From G963691885 sp963691885 (GTDB lineage Bacteria > Pseudomonadota > Alphaproteobacteria > UBA8366 > Aestuariispiraceae), in assembly GCA_963691885.1 (NCBI GenBank), contig OY829843.1, positions 4,650,001-4,714,000 on the forward strand: DNA of 64,000 bases, given 5' to 3'. Position 1 is the first letter of the stretch; the number at the start of each line of letters is the position of its first letter. The position numbers and the translations under genes are program-made. Shown one piece after another: positions 35,179-43,905 of the stretch. The notes under the pieces are model-generated. The model worked only from the letters and a program-made list of their open reading frames with translations, did not search any database and was not told the origin of the DNA.

Positions 35179-36534
35179 CTATGCATTCCGGAAAATCCAG
35201 AGTCTGGCCCTTTTCGCCACCAGAAACACACAGAAAACACCGACAATCAGGTTGGCCAATGCTGCCGCCCAGAACACCCCAAAGATGCCATAGGTTTCAC
35301 CCAGCAGCCACGCTGCAGGCAGATAGATAACAGCCATTCGGATCACCGTCATAGCAAAGCCCAGCGCGGGTTTCCCAATGCCATTGAACAGCGCGGCCGC
35401 ATTCTGCAACAAGGCGTAGCCGGCATAGGAAAAGGGTACGATCCAGAGATACAGCGTCGCCAAATCCGAGACGGCCGGGTCAGGGGTGAAAGCCTTTGTG
35501 ACCCATGGTGCGACAAGTGCCAGAAGCACGGCCGTCAGGACGCCATAGAGGACGGAAAACCGAATCAGGGTCCGGCACAGATCCCGGACCCGCTCCATCA
35601 ATCCGGCCCCCCAATTTTGTCCCGCGATCGGTCCCATGATCGAGGACATGGCAAAAATGACGACAAGGGCCAGCGATTCCAACCGCGTCGCCACCCCAAA
35701 GGCCGCAACCGCCACCGCCCCGTGGGTCGCGACCAGCGCGGTCACCAGGATCATGGCAAAGGGCGTGATAAGATTGGTCGCAGCCGCTGGCAGGCCAACT
35801 TGCAGAACCTTTGCCCAGGCGGTTTTGATTTCGGCTATCGTCCCGACGTTGAAACCGATCAAATCCTCCTTGAACCGAAGCACGTAAAATGCAGCAACCA
35901 GCGCAATCGCCCTGGCAATCACTGTCGCGAGCGCCGCCCCCTGCAACTCCAACCTTGGTGCCCCCAAGAGTCCAAATATCAGGATCGGGTCGAGGATGAT
36001 GTTAATACCCCCCGAAACCGCCATGATGATCGCTGGAAAGCGCGCATTTCCGGTCGCCCGAATGCAGGCATTTCCGACCATCGGGGCTGCGAGAAAGATA
36101 AAGCCGAGATACCAGATCTCCATATATTCCCGGACGAGCGGCAGTGTCTCCTCTGTCGCCCCCATGGCCGTAAACAGCGGGTCAATCGTCGCCAGCCCGA
36201 TGACACAAAAAACCGCTACAATAAGAACGGTCAGCAGCATGCTGTTTGTCACAAGCCGCTTTACCGCATCTTTGTCCCCCTCCCCGATGCCGCGCGCGAC
36301 AACGCTGGAGGCACCCGCGCTCAACCCGATACAAAGCGAAAAGAACACCATGATCACCGGGAAGGTGAAACTCATGGCGGCCAGTTCCACTGTACCCAAC
36401 TGGCCCACAAAAAATGTATCAACGACATTAAAGGTGATGACAGCCGCCAGGCCCCACATCATCGGGATGGTCATGGAGATGACGTGCCCCTGAACGGATC
36501 CTTCGGTCAGCTTGCCTTTTGCCCGCTCACTCAA
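35179..36534 (-). CDS. MATE-family multidrug/Na+ antiporter
   Basis: 451 residues and about 12 hydrophobic spans arranged as two homologous halves. The first half has VDTFFVGQLGTVELAAMSF, the second VAAFGVATRLESLALVVIFAMSS. Both are variants of the MATE motif with a conserved Asp or Glu. It should export organic cations or metabolites using a Na+ or H+ gradient. Its start overlaps the AEC transporter gene by four bases. Confidence 0.92.
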   Translation of the reverse strand: MSERAKGKLTEGSVQGHVISMTIPMMWGLAAVITFNVVDTFFVGQLGTVELAAMSFTFPVIMVFFSLCIGLSAGASSVVARGIGEGDKDAVKRLVTNSMLLTVLIVAVFCVIGLATIDPLFTAMGATEETLPLVREYMEIWYLGFIFLAAPMVGNACIRATGNARFPAIIMAVSGGINIILDPILIFGLLGAPRLELQGAALATVIARAIALVAAFYVLRFKEDLIGFNVGTIAEIKTAWAKVLQVGLPAAATNLITPFAMILVTALVATHGAVAVAAFGVATRLESLALVVIFAMSSIMGPIAGQNWGAGLMERVRDLCRTLIRFSVLYGVLTAVLLALVAPWVTKAFTPDPAVSDLATLYLWIVPFSYAGYALLQNAAALFNGIGKPALGFAMTVIRMAVIYLPAAWLLGETYGIFGVFWAAALANLIVGVFCVFLVAKRARLWIFRNA

Positions 36535-37517
36535 ATCCCCAACCCTCCCTGGGGCAGGAACAGAATTCCGGCCAGCACAAGGATCAGGGGCATCGTAATG
36601 GCGGCCACCACTGTCTGGGCGGTGATCAGAACGGCCATCAAGTCCGCATTGCCCCCCATGGCTTTTGTCATCTGATAGGCACTGGCACTTGTCGGCAGGG
36701 CCGTAAAGATAACCGCAACGAAAGCACCGGCGCCGCCAAACCCGATGGCCAGCGCGGCCAGAATGGTCAGCCCAGGGGCAAGGATGAGTTTATTAAAACA
36801 TCCGATGAAGAGCCCGGACCCCACCCCTTTAAAAGCCGAAAGCGAAAGCCCGGCACCGACACCCAACAGCGCGAGCGGTAGTGCCCCGGACGCCAGAATT
36901 GTCAGCAGGCTCTCAAGAATACTGGGCATTGTCAGACCAGACAGATTGAAAAGAACACCGGCCAGCGTTGCCATGATCAACGGGTTCACAAAGAAACCCC
37001 GCATGATCCTTCCCAAGACCTCCCACCGGGAAATCGCGCGCTCTGAATCTGATTGCGAACTGCTTTGAAGCTTTACCAAAGCAATAACGGACAAACCATT
37101 GATAAGAGGTGAAATTATTGCAACAGCAATTGCTGCCAAACCAGCACCACCTATACCCAACAGCGCCGTGCTGGCCGCAATGCCAACATAGGCGTTCATG
37201 CGATACGCGGCCTGATAGACAGTTACAAAATCGCGGTCATTCAGACCGCCCAGGGATTTAACCGCGCGGGTGGCAAAGGCTGTCGCAAAGATCGCTGAGG
37301 AGAGCACGATCAACATGCCACCAACCGCGTCCCCTTCCAGATCCGCCTTGGCTGAATTCACGAAAAGAAGCGTCGGGAACAGCACCAGAAAGACCAGACG
37401 GTCGAGACCATCCCAGGCCGCCTGCTTGACCAGGCCAAACTTCTTCAATCCGGCCCCAAGGACAAACATCCCGAAGATCGGGGACAGCGCCACCATGATG
37501 GGAACCAGAAGGCCCAT
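36531..37517 (-). CDS. AEC-family (auxin efflux carrier-like) transporter
   Basis: 328 residues with about ten membrane spans. The N-terminus LSPIFGMFVLGAGLKKFG and the C-terminal LPTSASAYQMTKAMGGNADLMA are characteristic of bacterial AEC/MdcF/YfdV permeases, which carry malonate, malate or similar carboxylates. It lies between an alpha/beta hydrolase gene (two-base gap) and the MATE gene (four-base overlap). Confidence 0.92.
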   Translation of the reverse strand: MGLLVPIMVALSPIFGMFVLGAGLKKFGLVKQAAWDGLDRLVFLVLFPTLLFVNSAKADLEGDAVGGMLIVLSSAIFATAFATRAVKSLGGLNDRDFVTVYQAAYRMNAYVGIAASTALLGIGGAGLAAIAVAIISPLINGLSVIALVKLQSSSQSDSERAISRWEVLGRIMRGFFVNPLIMATLAGVLFNLSGLTMPSILESLLTILASGALPLALLGVGAGLSLSAFKGVGSGLFIGCFNKLILAPGLTILAALAIGFGGAGAFVAVIFTALPTSASAYQMTKAMGGNADLMAVLITAQTVVAAITMPLILVLAGILFLPQGGLGI

Positions 37518-37519
37518 TT

Positions 37520-38362
37520 CTATTCGGACTGCTTTGTTTCGGGCTGCGGCTGGTCCATGTCAGCCAGAAATCCCAGCACAAGGGCTGCCATACCAAAATC
37601 GTAGAGATTGGTGTGGTGGGCCTCTTCCAGAAAATGGAACCGTTTGGGTTCGACCGCCGCTTCGAACAATTTGCGTCCATATTTCGGCTGGATAACACGG
37701 TCTCTTCCCCCATGAACAATCAACAGGGGGGCGTTGATGTCCCGGATGATTGCCTGAGAATCGAAATGATCCTTCAGCAACAGACGCACCGGTACGAACC
37801 AGTACCGGCCGCCAGCCACATCGGCGATGCTGGAATAGGGTGCTTCCAGAACAACGGCTTTGCTCGCCCGTTCGCTTGCCATTTTCACTGCAATTCCGGT
37901 CCCCAGAGACTCGCCGTATAAAATGACGCGGTCGTCGTTGATCCCCTGAGCCCTGACAAATTCGAGTGCGCTGCGGCCATCGACAAACAGGGCCTCTTCG
38001 CTGGGCTCACCACCTGTCCCCGCATTATACCGATAGGTGACCAGCAAGACCCCAAAGCCTGCCTCCAGATAGTCGGTGACTTTCTCGGCCCTGTCGCCCA
38101 AACCGCCAGCATTGCCGTGGAAATAGACCAGCACCGGCTTTGCAGCGTCTTCAGGTTCTTTCCACCAGGCGTGCAGCGCGTATCCATCCGGTGTTTCGAT
38201 CCGAAGCTCGCGCATCATAGTCACACCAAAGCGCTGGGGAATATCGATCGCCTGATCCGGGTGATACATCAGGTTCCGTTGAAACGCGTATAGGGCACCA
38301 GCTATCCCGGCATAGCCGAGAACAGCGATCACAAGCAGGTTGAAAAACGTTGATCCGATCAT
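37520..38362 (-). CDS. Membrane-anchored alpha/beta hydrolase (BEM46/YfhR-like)
   Basis: 280 residues. A single N-terminal membrane span (about residues 5-25) precedes the hydrolase domain. The oxyanion segment is YFHGNAGGLGDRAEK and the nucleophile elbow is LYGESLGTG. Asp is probably in VHGGRDRVI and His in EEAHHTNLY. Such serine hydrolases are usually esterases or thioesterases at the inner membrane. First gene of the run that continues into the AEC and MATE transporters. Confidence 0.9.
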   Translation of the reverse strand: MIGSTFFNLLVIAVLGYAGIAGALYAFQRNLMYHPDQAIDIPQRFGVTMMRELRIETPDGYALHAWWKEPEDAAKPVLVYFHGNAGGLGDRAEKVTDYLEAGFGVLLVTYRYNAGTGGEPSEEALFVDGRSALEFVRAQGINDDRVILYGESLGTGIAVKMASERASKAVVLEAPYSSIADVAGGRYWFVPVRLLLKDHFDSQAIIRDINAPLLIVHGGRDRVIQPKYGRKLFEAAVEPKRFHFLEEAHHTNLYDFGMAALVLGFLADMDQPQPETKQSE

Positions 38363-38434
38363 GCCCCATGCTTAGCCCGTTCCATCAGATCACGAAAGTC
38401 TCAACACCTCACGGGCCTTAAGAATTGCGCGCTG

Positions 38435-38452
38435 TTAAACATTCTCGTTTAA
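38435..38452. repeat. Inverted repeat upstream of the first DUF1194 gene
   Basis: TTAAAC-ATTCTC-GTTTAA: perfect 6-base arms, six-base centre, ending 10 bases before the ATG at 38463. It could be an operator or an RNA hairpin covering the start region. No Shine-Dalgarno sequence is visible between it and the ATG. Confidence 0.4.
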
Positions 38453-38462
38453 TCCTGCGGTG

Positions 38463-39236
38463 ATGATGTACCGAGCATTCAAAATTCCGGCAAAAGCGGC
38501 GGTTCTGCTTGTTCCACTTCTGGTGCTGATATCGGCGCTGTCCCCTGTTTCCTCTGCCAGGGCGCAGGCCGTCGATCTGCTGCTGGTGCTGGCAGTTGAT
38601 TGTTCGTTTAGTGTAAATTCCCAGGAATACTATCTTCAGATGGGCGCCATCGGGGATGCTTTCAAACAGCCGGAGATCAAGGAAGCGATTGCCAGCGGCC
38701 CCAATGCCTCCATCGCCATCGCACTGGTGCAATGGTCCAGCAATCAGAGTCAGGTAACCGTTCTGCCCTGGACACGTGTCACCGCAGAGAACGCGGACGG
38801 CATTGGTGATCGTATCGCGACCATCCCTCGGAGCAGTTCCCACGGCTCAACATCCATTTCTTCGGCGATCTACCATTCCCTTCGTCTTTTTGACGCCTCC
38901 CCCTTCTACGCGGTCCGAAACACCATCGATGTTTCAGCCGATGGACGAAACAACAACGGACCTGAAGTCACAGAGGCCCGGGATTTTGCGGTTTCAAAGG
39001 GTGTGACCGTAAACGGGCTGGCAATTCTTTTGGAAGACCGAACGCTGGATATCTACTTCCGCCGCGATGTGATTGGCGGGATCGGTTCGTTTGTTATTAA
39101 GGCAACCGACTACCGGGACTTTCGACAGGCGATCCGGCGAAAACTGCAGCGGGAGATACAATATATTCCGGTTGCAGGACTAGCGGCGACGCCAACTGAG
39201 CCGCCTTTTCCTACCTATTTACCACAATACAAATAG
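38463..39236 (+). CDS. Secreted DUF1194 protein with a von Willebrand-type metal site (copy 1)
   Basis: 257 residues. A signal peptide ends near SSARA|QAVD. The VWA-like domain begins at once with the MIDAS motif Asp46-x-Ser48-x-Ser50 in LAVDCSFSV, followed by HGSTSISSAIYHS and TIDVSADGRNNNG. It ends with DVIGGIGSFVIKA and a helix. DUF1194 proteins are secreted or periplasmic, with unknown function, and should bind a divalent cation and probably a protein partner. A second copy lies at 46745-47542. Confidence 0.88.
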   Translation: MMYRAFKIPAKAAVLLVPLLVLISALSPVSSARAQAVDLLLVLAVDCSFSVNSQEYYLQMGAIGDAFKQPEIKEAIASGPNASIAIALVQWSSNQSQVTVLPWTRVTAENADGIGDRIATIPRSSSHGSTSISSAIYHSLRLFDASPFYAVRNTIDVSADGRNNNGPEVTEARDFAVSKGVTVNGLAILLEDRTLDIYFRRDVIGGIGSFVIKATDYRDFRQAIRRKLQREIQYIPVAGLAATPTEPPFPTYLPQYK

Positions 39237-39245
39237 GGTGTTTGT

Positions 39246-39261
39246 CTTCCGTCAACGGAGG
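39246..39261 (+). terminator. Weak terminator-like hairpin after the first DUF1194 gene
   Basis: CTTCCG-TCAA-CGGAGG: six base pairs including one G-T pair around a TCAA tetraloop, nine bases past the stop codon and followed by only three T residues. Probably a modest terminator. Confidence 0.4.
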
Positions 39262-39332
39262 TTTACTTGATGAATACAAGTCTATCTCAAGAGAAAACCC
39301 AAGGATTACATGAAAAACCTTATATTATTGTA

Positions 39333-39426
39333 TTGAATTCCTTAGCACTGTGTGAGAGATTCGGCTAAAGCACTCTTTACTGGAAAATGCGTCAAGAGCT
39401 TTCAGCAAAGAGTTTAGGGAATTCAA
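39333..39426 (+). ncRNA. Predicted compact structured RNA element (function unknown)
   Basis: Two stems can be drawn by hand. P1 pairs 39333-39344 with 39415-39426, 12 pairs including one G-U, closing the element. P3 pairs 39372-39378 with 39407-39413 (7 pairs), then after a single A-C mismatch 39380-39385 with 39400-39405 (6 pairs including one G-U), capped by a 14-base loop. The 27 bases between P1 and P3 can form a small optional stem. A TATATT box at 39321-39326 would place transcription start at the first base of P1, but no -35 is visible. No known Rfam family is recognised. The region has no ORF. Confidence 0.45.
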
Positions 39427-39467
39427 ACCTGATCATGCTGCAGAGTGTTCAGGTGTTGAAAATTTTT
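39427..39467 (+). terminator. Terminator-like hairpin after the structured element
   Basis: ACCTGA (39427-39432) pairs with TCAGGT (39449-39454), and a run of five T residues follows at 39463-39467. Stem is short and the T-run starts eight bases late, so efficiency is doubtful. Together with the preceding fold it could end a transcript of roughly 130 bases or act as an attenuator for the gene at 39481. Confidence 0.35.
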
Positions 39468-39480
39468 GTTGAGCACGCTC

Positions 39481-40014
39481 ATGACAGAACTGTCACGCGA
39501 GGAATTACGCGCCCATTTATCGGCGGTCGAGGCCCAGGTTCGGGCTGCGTTGCGTATTATCGCGGCGGAATCCAAATCTGTGCAGCAGGCCCATAGCGCA
39601 CTGCGCGCCGATCTGTCAGCGGCCCTGTTACGCCTTCAATCGGACATGAATACAGGTCAAACGGATCTGAGTTCCAAGCTGGACCAAACCATTGCGGAAC
39701 TAAACACGCTAAAGACGCAGCGCCGTTTGACGGCCACGATCCTTGGCACAATGGTCCTGATTTTCGGGATTGTTGTTGGCCTGCTTGCTGGTGGCAGCTT
39801 CTTTGTCCTGCAAAAGAACAGTCCGGAAGCATCCCTGCCAGCGCTCTCGGCACCAGCGGTTAATCCAAACACGAGCAATGCCCGGATCGCCCCACCACCT
39901 CCACCTCCTGTTACGGAGCAAAGTGGACAGGCTGACACAGGAGCAGGCGCGCCACCCGCGCAGGCACCAGCACCTGAGGCACCAGCCCAGGGCTTCATCC
40001 TTAACTCAAACTGA
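39481..40014 (+). CDS. Small membrane protein: coiled coil, one membrane span, Pro-rich tail
   Basis: 177 residues, not assigned to a known family. Residues 1-85 are strongly helical with heptad-like leucines and alanines (coiled coil). One membrane span follows at about 90-115 (ILGTMVLIFGIVVGLLAGGSF). The C-terminal 60 residues are rich in Pro and Ala with a PPPPPP run, probably periplasmic. The ATG at 39481 is preferred to a TTG at 39466. Its last 14 bases overlap the 3' end of the converging SPOR lipoprotein gene. Confidence 0.75.
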   Translation: MTELSREELRAHLSAVEAQVRAALRIIAAESKSVQQAHSALRADLSAALLRLQSDMNTGQTDLSSKLDQTIAELNTLKTQRRLTATILGTMVLIFGIVVGLLAGGSFFVLQKNSPEASLPALSAPAVNPNTSNARIAPPPPPPVTEQSGQADTGAGAPPAQAPAPEAPAQGFILNSN

Positions 40015-41299
40015 TTGCTTTGCAGTATTGTCCCCTGCGCTGAAACTGTGCGCAGAGGTTGCCGGCTGTTGTGCTGTCGGAAATACCGGTTCCGTAGAGG
40101 CGATAGAACACCCCTTTTGAGCCCAGGTTAACCCGCCGGATCTCTGCCCGCATGCCAGACAAAAGGCCGGGATTGGCCTTTTCCAGAACGGACCAGCCAT
40201 TAACGGCACCCGCCTCTGACTTGTAAGACGCAAGATGGACTGCAACCCCTTGAACAGGTCCTGCCTTGCTTCCCTCCGGCACCAGCATCGGAAGTGTTGA
40301 GGGGGCCGGTTCCAGGGTCGAGACCGCCTGGGCAACAGAGGATGGCAGCACCGCGCGCTGTCCTGACGCGGATCCGGTCGATGGGACCGGTGTATCCGTT
40401 GGCCCATCCATGATCAGCGGCGGCGGCGCTGCCCGTTCACCCGGATTCACAATCACCGGGGATGCCTTTGGTTGCGCGGCGGCGACCGCCTGACTGGAGA
40501 TCGCCTGAGCGTTGGTCAATTGTTGCGGGACCTCACCCTGCCCTTCACTGGCAATCATTTCTGGCGTCTTGTACCCCGTGCGCTCAGAGACGCCGGTTGA
40601 TGATACGACGGGCGTGGACGCAACCATCTGTTCGGCCGCCCCCTCTACACCAGGAATCGTGCGTTTGAAGGCAACAAGCTGGCGCGCAATCATTTCGCCT
40701 TCCGATGCACCGGCAATTTCCATCGTGACGTAATGGCCGACGGTTGGCGCATAATAGAAGGTGAGTTCCTTTGGATTGGTCCCACGGCCACATTCAACCT
40801 CGAATGTATTATATTCACCGGCAGGCGAGGTCACAGTCGCTTCCCCGACAACCGCGCATTCCCAATCAAACTCCCAGGCATAGGGCGGCTTATCTGTACT
40901 GACGGTGGATTTGAAAGTCATCTCGTTGCCGACTTTCAACGGGAACAGAGCACCGGTCCCGTCGCTCAGCAGCCGTCTTCCTGAACCGCGTGTCTCGCTA
41001 TCCCAAACCAGCGCCGGCATTAAAGGGTTCGCGCTCGTCGTCTGACGGTCGCCAGTGTCGCTGACCCAGTCGATCTGATCCCCCCGAACCGCAACCACAC
41101 GCCAGACAACATCCGGATTGTTAAAACGGTATTCATCCCCGACCGTGTATGTGGGGGGCGAGCTTGCAAGGGCGCGTTCGGCATTGCTGATGGTCGCCTC
41201 CTCATCACTGCCAGGCACAGCGGCGCAACCTGAGATCACCAAAAGGGCAAGCAGAGGTGTCAGCGTTCTTTTCAAATTCTTTGTCGTTACTGTTTTCAT
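40001..41299 (-). CDS. Lipoprotein with C-terminal SPOR domain
   Basis: 432 residues. The signal peptide ends in the lipobox LLVISGCAA (Cys25). A globular region follows (about 40-230) with WEFDWECAVVGEATVTSPAGEY, resembling periplasmic DUF-type beta domains. A low-complexity Pro/Ala/Ser linker leads to a SPOR domain in the last 80 residues (GVAVHLASYKSEAGAVNGW to the end), which in other proteins binds denuded peptidoglycan at the division septum. The ATG at 41299 was chosen because the longer TTG frame disrupts the signal peptide. Confidence 0.85.
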   Translation of the reverse strand: MKTVTTKNLKRTLTPLLALLVISGCAAVPGSDEEATISNAERALASSPPTYTVGDEYRFNNPDVVWRVVAVRGDQIDWVSDTGDRQTTSANPLMPALVWDSETRGSGRRLLSDGTGALFPLKVGNEMTFKSTVSTDKPPYAWEFDWECAVVGEATVTSPAGEYNTFEVECGRGTNPKELTFYYAPTVGHYVTMEIAGASEGEMIARQLVAFKRTIPGVEGAAEQMVASTPVVSSTGVSERTGYKTPEMIASEGQGEVPQQLTNAQAISSQAVAAAQPKASPVIVNPGERAAPPPLIMDGPTDTPVPSTGSASGQRAVLPSSVAQAVSTLEPAPSTLPMLVPEGSKAGPVQGVAVHLASYKSEAGAVNGWSVLEKANPGLLSGMRAEIRRVNLGSKGVFYRLYGTGISDSTTAGNLCAQFQRRGQYCKAISLS

Positions 41300-41444
41300 G
41301 TATCCAAGACTACGAGAAGCATTGCACGACGCCAAATCAAATCATCTCATATGCAAGTAATTCAATGCACTTCGCTTGGAATTTAACACTTTAACCAAGA
41401 AAGTTAGTGCAGAGCTTTTCAATAGATATTACTAATGAAGCGTC

Positions 41445-43802
41445 ATGACCGATACTGTAATCAATCGCTCGGACCCTGAACCGGACGACAAAGGTCCCGG
41501 ATTTTGGTCCCGTATGCGCACCACGCTAAAGCTGCCCGCGCGCAAGCGTCCAAAAGGGCCGTGGTGGAAGATCAGTATGCTGACAGTGATCGGATTTGGT
41601 ATCCTGATCGGGACGATTGGAGTTCGTATCGTAGATCCGCCGCTGGTTGAGACCGCCCGCGTCAAAACCTTCGATCTCTACAACCGTCTGAAACCCAGAA
41701 CTCCGTCAGATCCCAGCCCTGTCGTCATCGTCGATTTCGACGAACGCAGCCTTGAGGAAATTGGACAATGGCCATGGCCCCGTACCGTGGTCGCAGACAT
41801 GATCGCCGCCACGCGCGATTATGGGATGGCTGTTATCGGCTTTGACGTTGTCTTTGCCGAACCTGATCGCACGTCGCCTGAGTCTATCGCAAATTCAATT
41901 CGCGGCGCCGACGAAGTTATGATTCAACAACTTCAAAAATTGCCATCGAACGAATCCGTAATGGCGGCGACAATGCGAACAATGCGGACTGTGCTGGGAC
42001 AGGCCGGGACCAAAACCCCGAAAGACGATATCCCGCCTCCTGTCGCCCATACGACGTCTGTCCTTGGCTGGAAGGGTGGAGATCCTAACGACTACATCGT
42101 CACCCAGCCCAGCCTGATCAATAATGTGTTGCCGCTTGAAGAGGCCGCGTCTGGCAGGGCGTTGTTCTCCGTCGATGACGAAGTTGACGGGGTTGTTCGG
42201 CGCGTCCCCCTGATCACAAATGTGGCGGGCACAATTAAACCGACACTTTCCATGGAAATGTTGCGGGTTGCCTTTAACGGCAATTCCATTTTCGTCCGAA
42301 TGAATGAGGGCGGTATTCAGGATGTGGTGCTACAAGTCCCGGGAACACCCGGTTACGCCGTTCCGACAGATGAAAAGGGTCGTGTCTGGGTCTATTTTGC
42401 AGAGCCGACGACGTTTAACACAGGCGATTATTCCTCACGGCTTTACGTGTCGGCAGCGGACATTATCAAGAAGCGGGTTCCAGTAGAAAGATTGCAAGGC
42501 CGATTGGCGCTGGTCGGAACCTCCGCGGTTGGTCTTCTCGATATTCGTGCCACCCCCATCGAACCCCGACTTCCGGGGGTAGAGGTCCATGCCAACCTGA
42601 TCGAGTCCATCCTGCAGCAGACCTATCTCGCCCATCCTGTTGAAATGAACCTGGTGGAAATCCTCTTCATGGCGTTCAGCGGCATCATTCTGTTGGTCCT
42701 GGTGCCGCGCCTGGGGCCATTTGTGTCACTTGCCTTCTGGCTTGTCCTGGCATTCGGGATGGTAGGCTACTCGTGGTATTCGTTTGACCAGCATCTGCTG
42801 TTCCTCGACCCGGTCTATCCGGTCCTGACCGCCTTCCTGCTCTATCTCTTCCTTGCATTTTCGAACTACGCCCGCGATGCTGCGGAAAAGAAACAGGTGC
42901 GTGGCGCTTTCGCCCAATACCTCTCCCCTGATCTGGTTGAGCAATTGGCCGAAAACCCCGATCAGCTCACACTCGGCGGGGAAACCCGGGCCATGACACT
43001 GTTGTTCTGCGACGTGCGTGGCTTCACATCCATTTCCGAGCTCTATAAGTCTGATCCGCAAGGCCTGACCGTTCTGATCAACCGCCTTTTGACGCCGCTG
43101 ACCGATGCGATCCTGCGCCAGAAAGGCACGATCGATAAGTATATGGGCGATTGTATCATGGCCTTCTGGAATGCCCCCATACAGATCGAGGACCAGGAAC
43201 GCGCCGCCTGCGCCTCCGCCCTGGACATGTTCCGGGAACTCGAAGCATTGAATGCCATTCGCGAGAAAGAAGCCGAAGAAGAGGGTATGAAATATCTGCC
43301 GCTCAATATCGGGATCGGCATCAATACCGGGGATGTTGTTGTTGGCAATATGGGTTCGGAACAGCGCTTTGATTACTCGGTCCTTGGGGACGCGGTTAAC
43401 CTTGCCGCCCGCCTCGAAGGACAATCCAAGAGCTATGGTGTCAAAACCGTTCTGGGTGATGATACAAACAAGAAGGTCGAAGACGAGTTTGCGACCCTCG
43501 AACTCGACCTGATCGCGGTGAAGGGTAAAACCGAGGCCGTTCGCATCTTCACCCTGCTTGGTGAAAAAGACATGCTGGACAGCAGCGATTTTCAAAACTT
43601 GAAACAGTCCCACAACGGCTTCCTCGACGCCTATCGTGCGCAGGAATGGGAAAAGGCCATCGAGATTGGTGAGGCCAATGGCAAACTCATGGACGGCCTG
43701 ATGGCCGAATTTTACGAGATCTACAAGGAACGGATTTCCGAATTCCAGGAAAACCCACTCCCCGCCGATTGGGATGGCGTTTACGTCGCGACAACCAAAT
43801 AG
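41445..43802 (+). CDS. CHASE2-domain class III adenylate/guanylate cyclase
   Basis: 785 residues. A cytoplasmic leader and first membrane span (about 45-65) are followed by an extracytoplasmic CHASE2 sensor domain (about 75-400). Two or three membrane spans near residues 400-475 lead to the cyclase domain (about 500-690). The metal-binding Asps are in LLFCDVRGFTSISE and KYMGDCIMAFWNAP. The late motif VLGDAVNLAARLEGQSK carries the transition-state Asn and Arg, so it should be active. It probably makes cAMP in response to an envelope signal; the ligand is unknown. A terminator-like hairpin follows at 43810. Confidence 0.93.
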   Translation: MTDTVINRSDPEPDDKGPGFWSRMRTTLKLPARKRPKGPWWKISMLTVIGFGILIGTIGVRIVDPPLVETARVKTFDLYNRLKPRTPSDPSPVVIVDFDERSLEEIGQWPWPRTVVADMIAATRDYGMAVIGFDVVFAEPDRTSPESIANSIRGADEVMIQQLQKLPSNESVMAATMRTMRTVLGQAGTKTPKDDIPPPVAHTTSVLGWKGGDPNDYIVTQPSLINNVLPLEEAASGRALFSVDDEVDGVVRRVPLITNVAGTIKPTLSMEMLRVAFNGNSIFVRMNEGGIQDVVLQVPGTPGYAVPTDEKGRVWVYFAEPTTFNTGDYSSRLYVSAADIIKKRVPVERLQGRLALVGTSAVGLLDIRATPIEPRLPGVEVHANLIESILQQTYLAHPVEMNLVEILFMAFSGIILLVLVPRLGPFVSLAFWLVLAFGMVGYSWYSFDQHLLFLDPVYPVLTAFLLYLFLAFSNYARDAAEKKQVRGAFAQYLSPDLVEQLAENPDQLTLGGETRAMTLLFCDVRGFTSISELYKSDPQGLTVLINRLLTPLTDAILRQKGTIDKYMGDCIMAFWNAPIQIEDQERAACASALDMFRELEALNAIREKEAEEEGMKYLPLNIGIGINTGDVVVGNMGSEQRFDYSVLGDAVNLAARLEGQSKSYGVKTVLGDDTNKKVEDEFATLELDLIAVKGKTEAVRIFTLLGEKDMLDSSDFQNLKQSHNGFLDAYRAQEWEKAIEIGEANGKLMDGLMAEFYEIYKERISEFQENPLPADWDGVYVATTK

Positions 43803-43809
43803 GGATTTT

Positions 43810-43842
43810 CCGGTTTCCAACAGCAAACCGGTCTGGATTTTT
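43810..43842 (+). terminator. Terminator-like hairpin after the adenylate cyclase gene
   Basis: CCGGTTT (43810-43816) and AAACCGG (43825-43831) form a perfect seven-pair stem with an eight-base loop; a run of five T residues follows six bases later. It separates the cyclase from the enoyl-CoA hydratase gene. Confidence 0.55.
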
Positions 43843-43905
43843 CCCCGAAATTGTCCAACCCTGCCCCTTAACAGAGTTTGACTGATAACTGTGTGGGGCA
43901 TCTCC

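Noticed and set aside
35119..36675. 518-codon plus-strand ORF over the MATE gene
   Set aside because: Product is rich in Arg, His and Gln with no domain, and the opposite strand encodes a complete 12-span transporter.
43803..43905. Earlier GTG start for the enoyl-CoA hydratase
   Set aside because: GTG at 43891 adds five residues not typical of the family; kept only as an alternative.
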